Notes: a model not told the origin generated them from the sequence alone. A stretch of DNA of 64,000 bases from Salipiger mangrovisoli (GCF_015223355.1 NZ_JADFFK010000005.1:1-64000); one strand, 5' to 3'; counted from the stretch's first letter, positions 9,861 through 18,827 are shown. Numbers and translations: made by a program.

Positions 9861-10700
9861 TTGGATTGGCTCACTTCATACAAGATACCCGTCGGCGACT
9901 TCGCGGCCTTCATCTTCGAAGGCATCCGTGACCACGCCGAGGGGCTGCTCGACCTGCTCTCCGTCGTTCTGGAAACGATGATCGAGGGCATCCTCTGGGT
10001 GCTGCAGGAACCCCACCCGTTCATCATCATTGCCGTCTTCATGCTGTTTGCCTGGCTGCTGCAGCGCAGCTGGAAGATCTGCGCCTTCGTGGCGCTCGGC
10101 TTCCTGTTCATCCTCAACCAGGGCTATTGGGAGGAAACCACCGAGAGCCTGACGCTGGTGCTCTCGGCCTGCGTCGTCTGCATGGCGATCGGCGTGCCGG
10201 TGGGCATCGCCGCCGCGCATCGGCCCCGGCTCTACGCGGTGCTGCGCCCGGTGCTCGACCTGATGCAGACCCTGCCCACCTTCGTCTACCTGATCCCGGC
10301 GATTGTCTTTTTCGGCATCGGCATGGTGCCGGGCTTGATCGCCACGGTGATCTTCGTGCTGCCCGCGCCGATCCGGCTGACGCAGCTTGGCATTTCGTCG
10401 ACGCCGGAGCAGCTGACCGAGGCGGTGCGCGCCTTTGGTGGCACCAACCGCGACGTGCTGCTGAAGGCCGAACTGCCCTACGCGCTGCCGCAGATCATGG
10501 CGGGGCTCAACCAGACCATCATGCTTGCGCTGTCGATGGTGGTGATCGCCGCACTGGTGGGGGCCGACGGGCTTGGTGTGCCGGTGGTGCGCGCGCTCAA
10601 CCAGGTCAACACTTCGCTCGGCTTCGAGAGTGGACTGGTGATCGTGGTGGTGGCCATACTTCTTGACCGTCTGCTGAACTGGGGGGGCGACCGCAAATGA
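9861..10700 (+). CDS. choW: Choline ABC transporter permease ChoW
   Basis: This is the membrane subunit of the choline importer, with 279 residues and six or so transmembrane helices. The binding-protein-dependent permease core runs from about residue 90 to 270, with ALGVPVGIAAAHR-type sequence, LMQTLPTFVYLIPAIVFFGIG and the coupling loop EAVRAFGGTNRDVLLKAELPYALP. The start is TTG at 9861 with an AAGGAG ribosome site 7 bases upstream. No ATG fits the family N-terminus better. It overlaps choV by 4 bases. Confidence 0.93.
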   Translation: MDWLTSYKIPVGDFAAFIFEGIRDHAEGLLDLLSVVLETMIEGILWVLQEPHPFIIIAVFMLFAWLLQRSWKICAFVALGFLFILNQGYWEETTESLTLVLSACVVCMAIGVPVGIAAAHRPRLYAVLRPVLDLMQTLPTFVYLIPAIVFFGIGMVPGLIATVIFVLPAPIRLTQLGISSTPEQLTEAVRAFGGTNRDVLLKAELPYALPQIMAGLNQTIMLALSMVVIAALVGADGLGVPVVRALNQVNTSLGFESGLVIVVVAILLDRLLNWGGDRK

Positions 10701-11716
10701 CCGTGGCCGTGAAAATCGACAATGTCTCCATCGTCTTCGGCGAGGAGCCTGAAGCCGCGCTGCCGCTGATGGACCAGGGGCTGGACCGCGCGTCGATCCA
10801 GAAGAAGACCAACCAGGTGCTCGGCGTTCACGATTGCAGCCTCGATGTCGAAGAGGGCGAGATCCTCGTGCTCATGGGGCTCTCGGGCTCGGGCAAGTCG
10901 ACGCTGCTGCGCGGGATCAACGGGCTCAACCCGGTGGTGCGCGGCGGGGTCCATGTCCGCGAGGGCGCGCATATGGTCAACGTCACCGATGCCGCGCCGG
11001 CCGATCTGCGCCGTATCCGCCGCGAGCGGGTGGCCATGGTCTTCCAGCAGTTCGGTCTCTTGCCCTGGCGCTCGGTCGCCGAAAATGTCGGGCTCGGGCT
11101 GGAACTCGGCGGCATGGCCAAATCCGCCCGCCGCGCCAAGGTGATGGAACAGCTGGAGCTGGTCGGGCTGACCAACTGGGCCGACAACAAGGTCGGCGAG
11201 CTTTCGGGCGGCATGCAGCAGCGCGTCGGCCTCGCCCGCGCCTTTGCCACCGAGGCGCCGATCCTGCTCATGGACGAGCCCTTCTCGGCGCTCGACCCGC
11301 TGATCCGCAGCAAGTTGCAGGACGAACTTCTGGAACTTCAGGCCAAGCTCAAGCGCACGATCATCTTCGTCAGCCACGACCTCGACGAGGCGTTCAAGAT
11401 CGGCAACCGCATCGCGATCATGGAGGGGGGGCGCATCGTGCAATGCGGCACACCGAACGAGATCGCCAGCGCGCCGGCAAATGACTACGTGGCCGAATTC
11501 GTGGCGCATTCCAATCCGCTCAGCTTCCTGCGCGCAAAGGACGTGATGCAGCCCATCGATGCCCCGGCCGAGGTCGAAGTGGACGAAGATACCCCGGTGC
11601 TCGATTTTGCCGCTGCGATGACCGCGCGCAACGCGCCGGTGGCGGTGACGCGGGCGGGGGTGCGCGTGGGCGCTGTGACCCCGGCCACGCTGCTCAAGCG
11701 GCTGGTGGACCAATAA
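10697..11716 (+). CDS. choV: Choline ABC transporter ATP-binding protein ChoV
   Basis: This is the ATPase of the choline importer, 339 residues long. A long N-terminal stretch with QGLDRASIQKKTNQVLGVHD, typical of the glycine betaine/choline (ProV/ChoV) class, precedes Walker A GLSGSGKST. The signature is LSGGMQQR and Walker B is ILLMDEPFSALD. The C-terminal part (from LSFLRAKDVMQPID) is a shortened CBS-like segment. Its ATG overlaps the choW stop (ATGA), so the three genes choX-choW-choV form one transcript. Confidence 0.94.
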   Translation: MTVAVKIDNVSIVFGEEPEAALPLMDQGLDRASIQKKTNQVLGVHDCSLDVEEGEILVLMGLSGSGKSTLLRGINGLNPVVRGGVHVREGAHMVNVTDAAPADLRRIRRERVAMVFQQFGLLPWRSVAENVGLGLELGGMAKSARRAKVMEQLELVGLTNWADNKVGELSGGMQQRVGLARAFATEAPILLMDEPFSALDPLIRSKLQDELLELQAKLKRTIIFVSHDLDEAFKIGNRIAIMEGGRIVQCGTPNEIASAPANDYVAEFVAHSNPLSFLRAKDVMQPIDAPAEVEVDEDTPVLDFAAAMTARNAPVAVTRAGVRVGAVTPATLLKRLVDQ

Positions 11717-11721
11717 GCGGA

Positions 11722-11745
11722 GCGGCGCAGCTTCGGCTGCGCCGC
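11722..11745. terminator. UUCG-capped hairpin after choV
   Basis: GCGGCGCAGC and GCTGCGCCGC form a perfect 10-bp stem capped by a TTCG tetraloop, 5 bases after the choV stop. There is no clear T-run on either strand. It may be a 3'-end-protecting hairpin or a weak terminator for choXWV and for the converging small gene. Confidence 0.6.
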
Positions 11746-11803
11746 GTCGCATTCTGCCGCAGCCGGAAGGCAGCGCGCCGGGCGGTTGGACCGGACCCCG
11801 AGT

Positions 11804-12088
11804 TCAGCCCGTGTAGATCAGCAGCAGGTTCACCCGCGCCCGGTCCCTGCGCGCCTCGCGCTCGAGCAGGGCCTCGCGGCGCGCCAATTGCAGTTTCTCC
11901 AGCGCTTTCTGGCGCGCGTTGTACAGCGCGCGCACCCGCGATCCCCGGTTGCCGATCTGCACGGCAAGATGGGTGGCGCTGCCCGGGAAGAACCCGGTCA
12001 CGTTGCGCTGCGCCGCGCGGAAGGCCTCGTCCGCCTCGATCCAGGCGCTGTAGGATTTCATCAAGAGCCGTCGTGATGCTGAAGCCAT
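11804..12088 (-). CDS. Small basic helical protein, function unknown
   Basis: The product is 94 residues from MASASRRLLMKSYSAWIEAD, with a strong GGGAGGAG ribosome site just upstream of ATG 12088. The sequence is mostly helical and very basic. The second half (ARQKALEKLQLARREALLEREARRD) is an amphipathic coiled-coil-like helix. No signal peptide or membrane segment is present. It is not obviously in an operon with the lipid transporter genes upstream. I do not recognise a family. Confidence 0.6.
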   Translation of the reverse strand: MASASRRLLMKSYSAWIEADEAFRAAQRNVTGFFPGSATHLAVQIGNRGSRVRALYNARQKALEKLQLARREALLEREARRDRARVNLLLIYTG

Positions 12089-12203
12089 GCGTCTCCTCCC
12101 CAGGATGAGCCTCTGTCTCGACACACCCGCAAGTATAGGCGGCGCGGGTGCGGCTGTCAGCAACGCGAAGTGACGCAGAGGAAGATGTGAACGGTCGGGG
12201 GAA

Positions 12204-12818
12204 TCAGCTGCCGGCTTGGACGGCCCAGGGCAGGATCTCGGCGACCATGCGCCGCGTCGCCTGGTCGAAGGCGGCCACGAGCGTCGCGGTCTCGTCATCC
12301 GTGGCGGGCTCGCGCACCTCGAAGGTGCGGCTTGCGACCACGGCGGCGTCGCGCTCGCGCACCAGTCGCAGCATCAGCCGCAAGTGGACGGAGACCGGGG
12401 CGCCGGTGCCGTAGCTCTCGGCCTGGAAATCGGTCAGCTCGCCCAGAAGCGCGTAGTCGCCCTGTGCGCCCAGCGGTGCCCGTCCGACCGAGGCAAACGC
12501 ACCGGTTTCGGCAAGGCTGCGCACGAGCAGCGTCTGAAGCAGAACCGGTGTGTCGTCCGACCAGCGCGCGCCGGGAAGGTATTGCGCCTGCAACGGCGAG
12601 GGGCGGATCATGATCCGTTCGGTGCTGAGCGCGCCGCTGGCGATCGGTGGTTCGACCACCAGTTCGGCCCAGCCGCGCCGGGCCGGTGCCTCGATGGCCG
12701 GGGTCTGCAAGTCGTAGATGTCGAGCGGCTCCGAGGCGCTGCCGAGCGCCGAGATCGCGGCGCAGCCAGAGGTGCCGAGGGCAAGGGCGAGTGCGGGGAG
12801 AAGGGATCTCGGGGGCAT
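12204..12818 (-). CDS. ABC-type transport auxiliary lipoprotein (PqiC-like)
   Basis: This is a 204-residue predicted outer-membrane lipoprotein of the ABC transport auxiliary component family (PqiC, formerly DUF330), which partners MCE proteins in moving lipids between membranes. A signal peptide with lipobox GTSGC (Cys near residue 19) is followed by YDLQTPA, a typical start of the domain. The ATG at 12818 has GAAGG upstream and follows the MCE stop by 4 bases. An ATG at 12851 would overlap the MCE gene. It is the last gene of the four-gene Mla/MCE-type operon. Confidence 0.82.
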   Translation of the reverse strand: MPPRSLLPALALALGTSGCAAISALGSASEPLDIYDLQTPAIEAPARRGWAELVVEPPIASGALSTERIMIRPSPLQAQYLPGARWSDDTPVLLQTLLVRSLAETGAFASVGRAPLGAQGDYALLGELTDFQAESYGTGAPVSVHLRLMLRLVRERDAAVVASRTFEVREPATDDETATLVAAFDQATRRMVAEILPWAVQAGS

Positions 12819-12822
12819 GGCG

Positions 12823-14541
12823 TTACCTTCGGTATTCGGGGGCGCGGTCATCGAGGAAGAACCGGCCCGGATCGCGGCGAAGCTGGGTGGTGAGCTTGTC
12901 GAGGTTGTCGATCAGCGCGCGCGCCTCGGCGGCGAGACGGCCGAACTGCGGCAGGGCGGTGGCGCTGAAATCGCGCAGCGCGGGCCGCGCCTCGCCAACG
13001 GCGCCCTCGAGCCCGGAGAAAGCGGCGGCGGCGGAGCGGCTGGCGGCGCGCAGCTCGTCGGCAATCTCGGGGATCTGTCCCGAGACCGCGCCGACGGCGC
13101 TTTCGAGACCGGCCAGGGTCTGGCGCAGCTGCGCGGTGATCTCGGCGACCTCTTCGTTGATCACCTTGTCGGCCCCGTCAAAGGCGCGCTCGGCGGCGGA
13201 AAGCGCACGATCGCCGGTCTCCAGCGTGCCATTGAGCGCGGAGAGCGTCACATTTGCATTGGCGAAAGTCGTGCGCGCGGCCTCGAGCGTGTCTGACGCC
13301 TGACCCGCCAGCCCGTCGAGCTGCCCCGAGGCAGAGCTCAGATCGGCGCCGACGGTCTCGATGGTCTGCACGGCGGAGCGGGTGGCGCTGCGGATGTCCT
13401 CGAAGATCGCGGTCAGCTCGGCACCGGTGCTGTCACCGAAGCCACGAATGACCTTTGTGGCCTCTGCCGTGGCGGTGCGCAGCTCGGCGATCAACGCGGC
13501 GGCGTCCCCGGCCAGTAGCCCGTCAAGCCGTTGCGCCGCGCCGTCCACGCTGCGCGACGTCGCAGTCAACTCGGTCACGAGCGCGTCCACCGACGCCAGC
13601 GTGCGCTGCGCCTCGGTGAGCCGGGCGGTGGCGGCGGTGCCGGTCGCGGTGAAGGTTTCGGCCAGCGTCTCGGCCCGCGCGCTGAGTGCGGCAAAGCGGG
13701 TCTCGATCTCGGCGACGGACCCCTGAAGCTGCTCGGTGGCGGGACCGAGCCGTTCGGTGATGTAGGTTTCGGCGACCTGCGCCGTGCCGGTGCCCTGCGC
13801 CACCAGAGCGCGCGCCTCTTCCGACAGGGTGGTGATCGCACGCAGCGTTTCGCGGGCATCGGCCATCACCCCGGCGACGTCGCCGCTGAGCCCCTCGACG
13901 CTGGCGTTGAAACGGTCCATCTGGTCGGTGAAGGTCGAGACGGCACCGGTCACGCTCGAGAGATCCTGCAGGGTCTGCGACAGCTCGCCCGAGGCGATCT
14001 CGACGTTTTCGAGGATGGCCGTGACACGCCGCTGGTTCTCACCGCCCAGCGTTTGCCGCAGGTCGCGCACCAGCGCCAACGTCTCGTCGAGGATTTCAGG
14101 TCCGGATTCGGTCAGCGATTGCAGCGCAGACTGGCCCGCCTCGATCGTTGGAATCGTGTCGCCGGTCTGGTCCGACAGCAGCCTTGCGCCGGGACTGCCG
14201 GAGGAGATGCTGACGTAGCCCAACCCCGTGACACCCTGAGCCTCGATCGTGGCGACGCTGTTGCTCCGCACCGGCGTACCCGCGGCCACCTCGACGCGGA
14301 CCCGCACCGTGCCATCATGCGCGGGGGACAGGCCAAGGCCGACAACCTGACCCACGGGCAGGCCGGAGAAGCGCACCTCGGAAGAGACCGACAAGCCGGA
14401 AACCGAGGGGAAGTCGATGTCGTAATAGTCGAACTGGCGATCAAGCTCGACGTTGGCAAACCACAGCAGGAAGCCGAGCAGTCCAAGGAAGCCCGCGATG
14501 GCGAAGGCTCCGACAAGCACGTAGTTGGCACGGGTTTCCAT
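12823..14541 (-). CDS. MCE-domain (MlaD-like) lipid transport protein
   Basis: A single N-terminal transmembrane helix (about residues 7-30) anchors one MCE domain (about 35-125, with SGLPVGQVVGLGL and GVTGLGYVSIS). Then come ~400 residues of helical, Ala/Thr/Gln/Glu-rich sequence with coiled-coil character. At 572 residues it is far longer than MlaD proteins (about 180) and resembles the long MCE proteins that form a periplasm-spanning bridge. ATG 14541 is chosen. A GTG at 14547 overlapping the previous stop is possible. It should form a homo-oligomer on the MlaE/MlaF-like ABC core encoded upstream. Confidence 0.88.
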   Translation of the reverse strand: METRANYVLVGAFAIAGFLGLLGFLLWFANVELDRQFDYYDIDFPSVSGLSVSSEVRFSGLPVGQVVGLGLSPAHDGTVRVRVEVAAGTPVRSNSVATIEAQGVTGLGYVSISSGSPGARLLSDQTGDTIPTIEAGQSALQSLTESGPEILDETLALVRDLRQTLGGENQRRVTAILENVEIASGELSQTLQDLSSVTGAVSTFTDQMDRFNASVEGLSGDVAGVMADARETLRAITTLSEEARALVAQGTGTAQVAETYITERLGPATEQLQGSVAEIETRFAALSARAETLAETFTATGTAATARLTEAQRTLASVDALVTELTATSRSVDGAAQRLDGLLAGDAAALIAELRTATAEATKVIRGFGDSTGAELTAIFEDIRSATRSAVQTIETVGADLSSASGQLDGLAGQASDTLEAARTTFANANVTLSALNGTLETGDRALSAAERAFDGADKVINEEVAEITAQLRQTLAGLESAVGAVSGQIPEIADELRAASRSAAAAFSGLEGAVGEARPALRDFSATALPQFGRLAAEARALIDNLDKLTTQLRRDPGRFFLDDRAPEYRR

Positions 14542-14543
14542 GG

Positions 14544-15359
14544 TCACTCAGCCTCGGGTTTCGTGTCGCTCCGGCCCGCCCCGCGCGCAAGGCGCGCCCG
14601 CGGCCCGGTGAAATATTCCTGCACCCACGGGTGATCGACCTCCAGCATCTGCGGCAGAGTGCCGGTGACCAGCACACGTTTTTCCGCCAGCACCGCGATA
14701 CGGTCGCAGGTTGCATAGAGCGTGTCGAGGTCGTGGGTGACGAGAAACACGGTCAACCCGAGCGCCTCGCTCAAGGTGTTGATCAAGCTATCGAAGGCCG
14801 AGGCGCCGATCGGGTCGAGCCCGGCCGTGGGCTCGTCGAGAAAGACGATCTCGGGATCGAGCGCAAGCGCCCGAGCAAGCCCGGCGCGCTTGCGCATCCC
14901 GCCAGAGAGTTCCGAGGGGTAGGCCTCGCCGGCGCGGTAGGGCAGGCCGACGAGCGACACCTTGAGGTCGGCCAGCGCCCGGCGCAGCTCCGGCGTCAGG
15001 TCCGGGATGCGCCGCAAGGGCACCTCGACGTTCTCGCGCACGGTCAACGAGGAAAAAAGCGCGCCGTCCTGGAACATCACCCCCCAGCGCTGGTCGAGGC
15101 GTTCGCGCTCTTCGGGGGAGGCGCCGAGCACCTCGGTGCCAAAGGCCTCGATGCGTCCGGCGGCTGGCGTGTCGAGCCCGGTGATTGCCCGCAGCAGCAC
15201 CGATTTTCCGGTACCAGAGCCCCCCACGACGCCGAGGATCTCGCCCCGATAGACGTCGAGGTCGAGCCCGTCATGCACCACGTGGCTGCCGAACTGGGTG
15301 CGCAGTCCACGGACTCGGATAAGGGTCTCGCGCGCGCCAGGATGCTCGGGCGTGGTCAC
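14544..15359 (-). CDS. MlaF-like ABC transporter ATP-binding protein
   Basis: This 271-residue cytoplasmic ATPase powers the MCE lipid transporter. Walker A is GGSGTGKS (residues 46-53), the signature is the variant LSGGMRKR typical of MlaF/Mkl proteins, and Walker B is EIVFLDEPTAGLDP. The start is GTG at 15359, overlapping the TGA of the permease gene (GTGA), which implies translational coupling. Confidence 0.92.
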   Translation of the reverse strand: MTTPEHPGARETLIRVRGLRTQFGSHVVHDGLDLDVYRGEILGVVGGSGTGKSVLLRAITGLDTPAAGRIEAFGTEVLGASPEERERLDQRWGVMFQDGALFSSLTVRENVEVPLRRIPDLTPELRRALADLKVSLVGLPYRAGEAYPSELSGGMRKRAGLARALALDPEIVFLDEPTAGLDPIGASAFDSLINTLSEALGLTVFLVTHDLDTLYATCDRIAVLAEKRVLVTGTLPQMLEVDHPWVQEYFTGPRARLARGAGRSDTKPEAE

Positions 15360-16477
15360 AGGCCGACCTCGGCGAAGAAGATCGAGAACAGGGCATCGGC
15401 GACGATCACCGCGAAGATCGCCGTCACAACGGCGCTCGAGGTCATCCGCCCGAGCGATTCCGCGTCTCCCTTCACCTGCATCCCGGCATGGCAGCCCACG
15501 ACGCCGATGATCAGGGCGAAGACCGGTGCCTTGATCAGCCCGGCGATGACATTGCTGATGTCGGTGTCGGCCACCAGCCGCGTGCGGAACATCGAGGGCG
15601 AGATGCCAAGCTCTATCCAGGACATCAGTGCGCCGCCGAACAGCCCCATGACGTCGGCGATCAGCCCGAGGATCGGCAGCATGAGCAGCAACGCGAGGAT
15701 GCGCGGGACGAATAGCACGGTCACCGGGTCGAGCCCGAGCGTGCGCATCGCGTCGATCTCCTGCCGCATCTTCATCGACCCGATGGCGGCCGTGAAGGCC
15801 GAGGCGGTGCGGCCCGCGACGATGATCGCGGTGAGCAGAATTCCCAGCTCTCGCAGCACCGAGATGGCAATGAGGTCGACCACGAAGACCTCGGCGCCGA
15901 ACTGGCGCAACTGTGTCGCGCCCTGAAAGGCAAGGACGACGCCGATCAGGAAGGCCATCAGCGAGACGATCGGCACCGCGCGCAGCCCCACGTCGTCACA
16001 ATGGGCAACAAGCGCTGTCAGGCGAAATTCGCGCGGATGCAGCAACACCCGCACCAGACCCGCGACAAACATGCCAAGATATTCGAGCAATCCGCGCAGG
16101 AAGGTCACCGCCGCCACCACCCGCCGCCCGGTTGCCTCCAGCAGGGCCCGGGGCCCGGAGGCCGAAGGCGGCTCCGGCTCGGGCACCGGCAGGGCGCGCC
16201 GCACCGTGCCCAGAAGCAGCTCGGCCGCCTCGCTCGCGCCGCGGTAGCGCAGAGTGCCGCCCGCCGCGGCCACCCGTTGCTCGAATTCGGCCAGTGCCCA
16301 AGCCCCCGCGGTGTCGATCCGCGTGACGCCCGAAAGATCGATGGTGGGGCTCAACGTCGGCTCCGCCAGCTTTCCATGCAGCGCGGCGAGTTCGTGCACG
16401 GTCAGCGCGCCCGAAAGGCCAATCACCTGCCCGGCAGCTGATTCTCCGTTCTCCGTCTGCAAGCCTGTGGTGCTCAT
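15356..16477 (-). CDS. MlaE-like permease with N-terminal STAS domain
   Basis: The 373-residue protein fuses a STAS domain (about residues 15-100, with TIDLSGVTRIDTAGAWAL) to an MlaE-type permease (about 115-373, five or so membrane helices, with SMKMRQEIDAMRTLGLDP and GCHAGMQVKGDAESLGRMT). In E. coli the STAS subunit is the separate protein MlaB, so here the MlaB and MlaE roles are on one chain. It is the first gene of the operon. No MlaC or MlaA homologue is adjacent. Confidence 0.92.
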   Translation of the reverse strand: MSTTGLQTENGESAAGQVIGLSGALTVHELAALHGKLAEPTLSPTIDLSGVTRIDTAGAWALAEFEQRVAAAGGTLRYRGASEAAELLLGTVRRALPVPEPEPPSASGPRALLEATGRRVVAAVTFLRGLLEYLGMFVAGLVRVLLHPREFRLTALVAHCDDVGLRAVPIVSLMAFLIGVVLAFQGATQLRQFGAEVFVVDLIAISVLRELGILLTAIIVAGRTASAFTAAIGSMKMRQEIDAMRTLGLDPVTVLFVPRILALLLMLPILGLIADVMGLFGGALMSWIELGISPSMFRTRLVADTDISNVIAGLIKAPVFALIIGVVGCHAGMQVKGDAESLGRMTSSAVVTAIFAVIVADALFSIFFAEVGL

Positions 16478-16712
16478 CGGCCGGTGGGCTCCCTGCGTAT
16501 GGGTCTCATTTTGAAAGCTTTTGCCGCATTTCGCCAGCCCAATCAGAGCAACCGGGCAGGGCGCTTTGACGCGGCAGCCGACTGTTGCCGCTCTGCGTCA
16601 GGCTCTTCCATTGAGTGCATCAATGCGCCCGTAGACGCGGTTAGGACGACGGCGCCGCATGTGTGGCGCACGATTTTTAGGCATCAGCGCACCTGAAGCG
16701 CTTTGGGTTTGG
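16478..16712. other. Divergent upstream region without a gene
   Basis: This gap separates the MCE operon (-) from the lacI-type gene (+). I see no convincing ORF or RNA. The sequence becomes more AT-rich from about 16620, consistent with promoters for both directions. The right-hand end, from 16713, holds the two operators listed separately. Confidence 0.4.
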
Positions 16713-16724
16713 TTAAACGTTTAA
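16713..16724. promoter_or_regulatory. LacI-family operator 1
   Basis: TTAAACGTTTAA is a perfect 12-bp palindrome with the central CG that is standard for LacI/GalR-family operators. Its centre is 42 bp from the centre of operator 2, close to four helical turns, so two repressor dimers could sit on one DNA face. Confidence 0.8.
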
Positions 16725-16754
16725 TTCTTCGTTGACCGACGGAAATCTGGCTGA

Positions 16755-16766
16755 TTAAACGTTTCA
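16755..16766. promoter_or_regulatory. LacI-family operator 2
   Basis: TTAAACGTTTCA lies within TGATTAAACGTTTCACCA, an imperfect palindrome sharing the AAACGTTT core with operator 1. It lies 17 bases upstream of the regulator's ATG, so bound repressor would block autogenous and operon transcription. Confidence 0.78.
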
Positions 16767-16782
16767 CCAACGAGGGAATTGC

Positions 16783-17733
16783 ATGACCAGCATCAAGCAG
16801 ATTGCACAGGATATCGGGGTTTCGGCCGCCACGGTCTCGAATGCGCTCACCGGCAAGGGGCGGGTGTCGAAGGATCTGGCCGATCGCATCCGGGCCCGCG
16901 CCGAGGCGCTCGGCTATCGTCCGAGCAGCGCCGCCCGCGCGCTGAAGACCGGACAAAGTGGTATCCTTGGACTTGTCATGCCGGACCTTACCAACCCGTT
17001 GTTCCCGCGCATCGCGCAGAACCTGTCGATCGCCGCCGAGGCGCGTGGTCTCGGCATTCTCATCGCCGACTCGCGCGGCAGCGAGGCGCGGCAGACCGAG
17101 GCGCTTCAGCAGCTCGTGGGGCGCGGCGTCGACGGGGTGGTGATCGTGCCGCAGAAGGGCACGTCACCCTCGGCACCGGGCCTGCCGTTGGTAACGATCA
17201 ATACCGCCCGCGATCCGCGCAACACGGTGTCGGCCGACCACATTGGCGGGGGAGCCCTCATCGGGGCACATATCCGCGAGCTTGGCCATCAGGACATCGT
17301 GCTGCTCGGCGGCGATCGCGTGTCGGACGTGCAGCAGGACCGGATGCGGGGCATGGCCGAGGGCCTTGGGCCGAGCATCCGGATCGCGACGGTCTGGGGC
17401 GACAACGGGCTTGCCGCGCTGCCGGAGCTCGTGCGGCAGGGCAGCAGCGCGATCCTTGCGACCTCGGACCTTCTGGCGCTTGCGGCCCTGTCGGAACTGG
17501 CGCGCGCCGGGATCTCCGTGCCCGAGGACGTCAGCCTCACAGGTTTCGACGATCTGCCCTTCGCCCCCGCCATGCACCCGGCGCTGACCACCACGGCACA
17601 GGACGTGAGTGCCATTGCCGAACACGCGCTCGAGGTGCTGACGACGCTCATCGCCGGCGGCACCCGCCCCGAAACCGGCCACGCGGTGCCGATGCGGCTG
17701 GTTCCGCGCGCCTCGACCGCCGCCCCCCGATAA
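16783..17733 (+). CDS. LacI-family transcriptional regulator of the purine uptake operon
   Basis: This is a 316-residue repressor. The HTH covers residues 1-25 (SIKQIAQDIGVSAATVSNAL), followed by the hinge helix (SSAARALKTG) and a periplasmic-binding-like effector domain (ILGLVMPDLTNPLFPRIAQN). It is the first gene of the cluster and starts 17 bases after operator 2. The effector is unknown. From the downstream enzymes I infer a purine base or nucleoside, as for PurR and CytR of the same family. Confidence 0.92.
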   Translation: MTSIKQIAQDIGVSAATVSNALTGKGRVSKDLADRIRARAEALGYRPSSAARALKTGQSGILGLVMPDLTNPLFPRIAQNLSIAAEARGLGILIADSRGSEARQTEALQQLVGRGVDGVVIVPQKGTSPSAPGLPLVTINTARDPRNTVSADHIGGGALIGAHIRELGHQDIVLLGGDRVSDVQQDRMRGMAEGLGPSIRIATVWGDNGLAALPELVRQGSSAILATSDLLALAALSELARAGISVPEDVSLTGFDDLPFAPAMHPALTTTAQDVSAIAEHALEVLTTLIAGGTRPETGHAVPMRLVPRASTAAPR

Positions 17734-17762
17734 CCGACCCCGACCAACACGGAGTGACTGCC

Positions 17763-18779
17763 ATGAAGACCCAACTTTCGATCCTCGCACTCGCCAGCGC
17801 CCTCGGCACCGCCGCCCATGCGGAAGACAAGACGCTGACCATCTCGGTCTATTCCTTCGCCCAGGACGAGTACAAGGAAGCGCTTTACGATCCGTTCGAG
17901 CAAATGTGCGGCTGCAAGCTGGTCGTCGAGACCGGCAACAGCGTCGAGCGCATGGCGAAGATCGAGGCGAATGCCGCCGACCCGGTGATCGACATGGCCG
18001 TCATCTCGACGCAGGACGCGCTGGCGCTGGCCCGCAAGGACCTGATCCAGCCGCTCGACAGCGCCAAGCTGAGCAACTTCGACAAGCTCTACGACAGCGC
18101 CAAGGATCCCGTCGGCGACAACATGGCGGTGGGCTATACCTACTACGCGACCTCGATCGTCTACCGCTCGGACCTCGTGGACATTGCCAGCTGGTCTGAC
18201 CTGCTGGGCGAAGACGTCGCAGGACAGGTGGCGCTGCCCAACGTGACCACCACGCAGGGCCCGCTCACGCTGATGATGCTCGGCAAGTCGCTCGGCCACG
18301 AGGATGATTTCGGCCCGGTCATTTCCGAGATCGGCGCCCACGCCTCCGACATCGTGACCTTCTACTCTCGCTCGTCCGAGTTGGTGCAGCTGATGAACCA
18401 GCAGGAGGTCATCGCCGCCCCCGTCGGCCGCTTCGCCTGGGCCAGCTTCAAGGACGCGGGCCTGCCCTTCGCCTGGGCCGAGCCCGAGGAAGGCCAGGCC
18501 GGCGGCATGAACGTCATGGTGATGACCAAGGGCAATGGCAACGAGGAACTGGCCTACCAGTTCATGGACTACTGGCTGTCGACCGAAGTCCAGACCAAGA
18601 TCGGCGAAATGCTGGTGGACAGCCCCGCCAACAAGGAAGTCGAGCTGAGCCCCGAAGCCGCCGACAACCTGACCTACGGCGCGGATGTCATTGAATCGCT
18701 GAACATCCTTCCGGCCGACGAAGTGCTCGACAAGCGCGAGGGCTGGGTCGAGCAGTGGAACACCGAGGTGATCCAGTAA
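17763..18779 (+). CDS. ABC transporter substrate-binding protein (PotD-like), predicted purine/nucleoside ligand
   Basis: This 338-residue periplasmic binding protein belongs to the family 1 / PotD-like group. The signal peptide is MKTQLSILALASALGTAAHA. The mature part begins KTLTISVYSFAQDEYKEALYDPF, the usual first strand of this fold, and shows ANAADPVIDMAVISTQDAL and the Trp/Tyr-rich pocket segments WSDLLGE and YQFMDYWLST. PotD homologues bind polyamines, but the operon also encodes a nucleoside hydrolase and an adenine deaminase, so a purine nucleoside or base is the better guess. The start at 17763 has a GGAGTG ribosome site, 29 bases after the regulator. Confidence 0.85.
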   Translation: MKTQLSILALASALGTAAHAEDKTLTISVYSFAQDEYKEALYDPFEQMCGCKLVVETGNSVERMAKIEANAADPVIDMAVISTQDALALARKDLIQPLDSAKLSNFDKLYDSAKDPVGDNMAVGYTYYATSIVYRSDLVDIASWSDLLGEDVAGQVALPNVTTTQGPLTLMMLGKSLGHEDDFGPVISEIGAHASDIVTFYSRSSELVQLMNQQEVIAAPVGRFAWASFKDAGLPFAWAEPEEGQAGGMNVMVMTKGNGNEELAYQFMDYWLSTEVQTKIGEMLVDSPANKEVELSPEAADNLTYGADVIESLNILPADEVLDKREGWVEQWNTEVIQ

Positions 18780-18827
18780 CACCCGGCACCGCACCCGGCG
18801 GGCGGCCCCGTGCCACCCCCGGAACCC

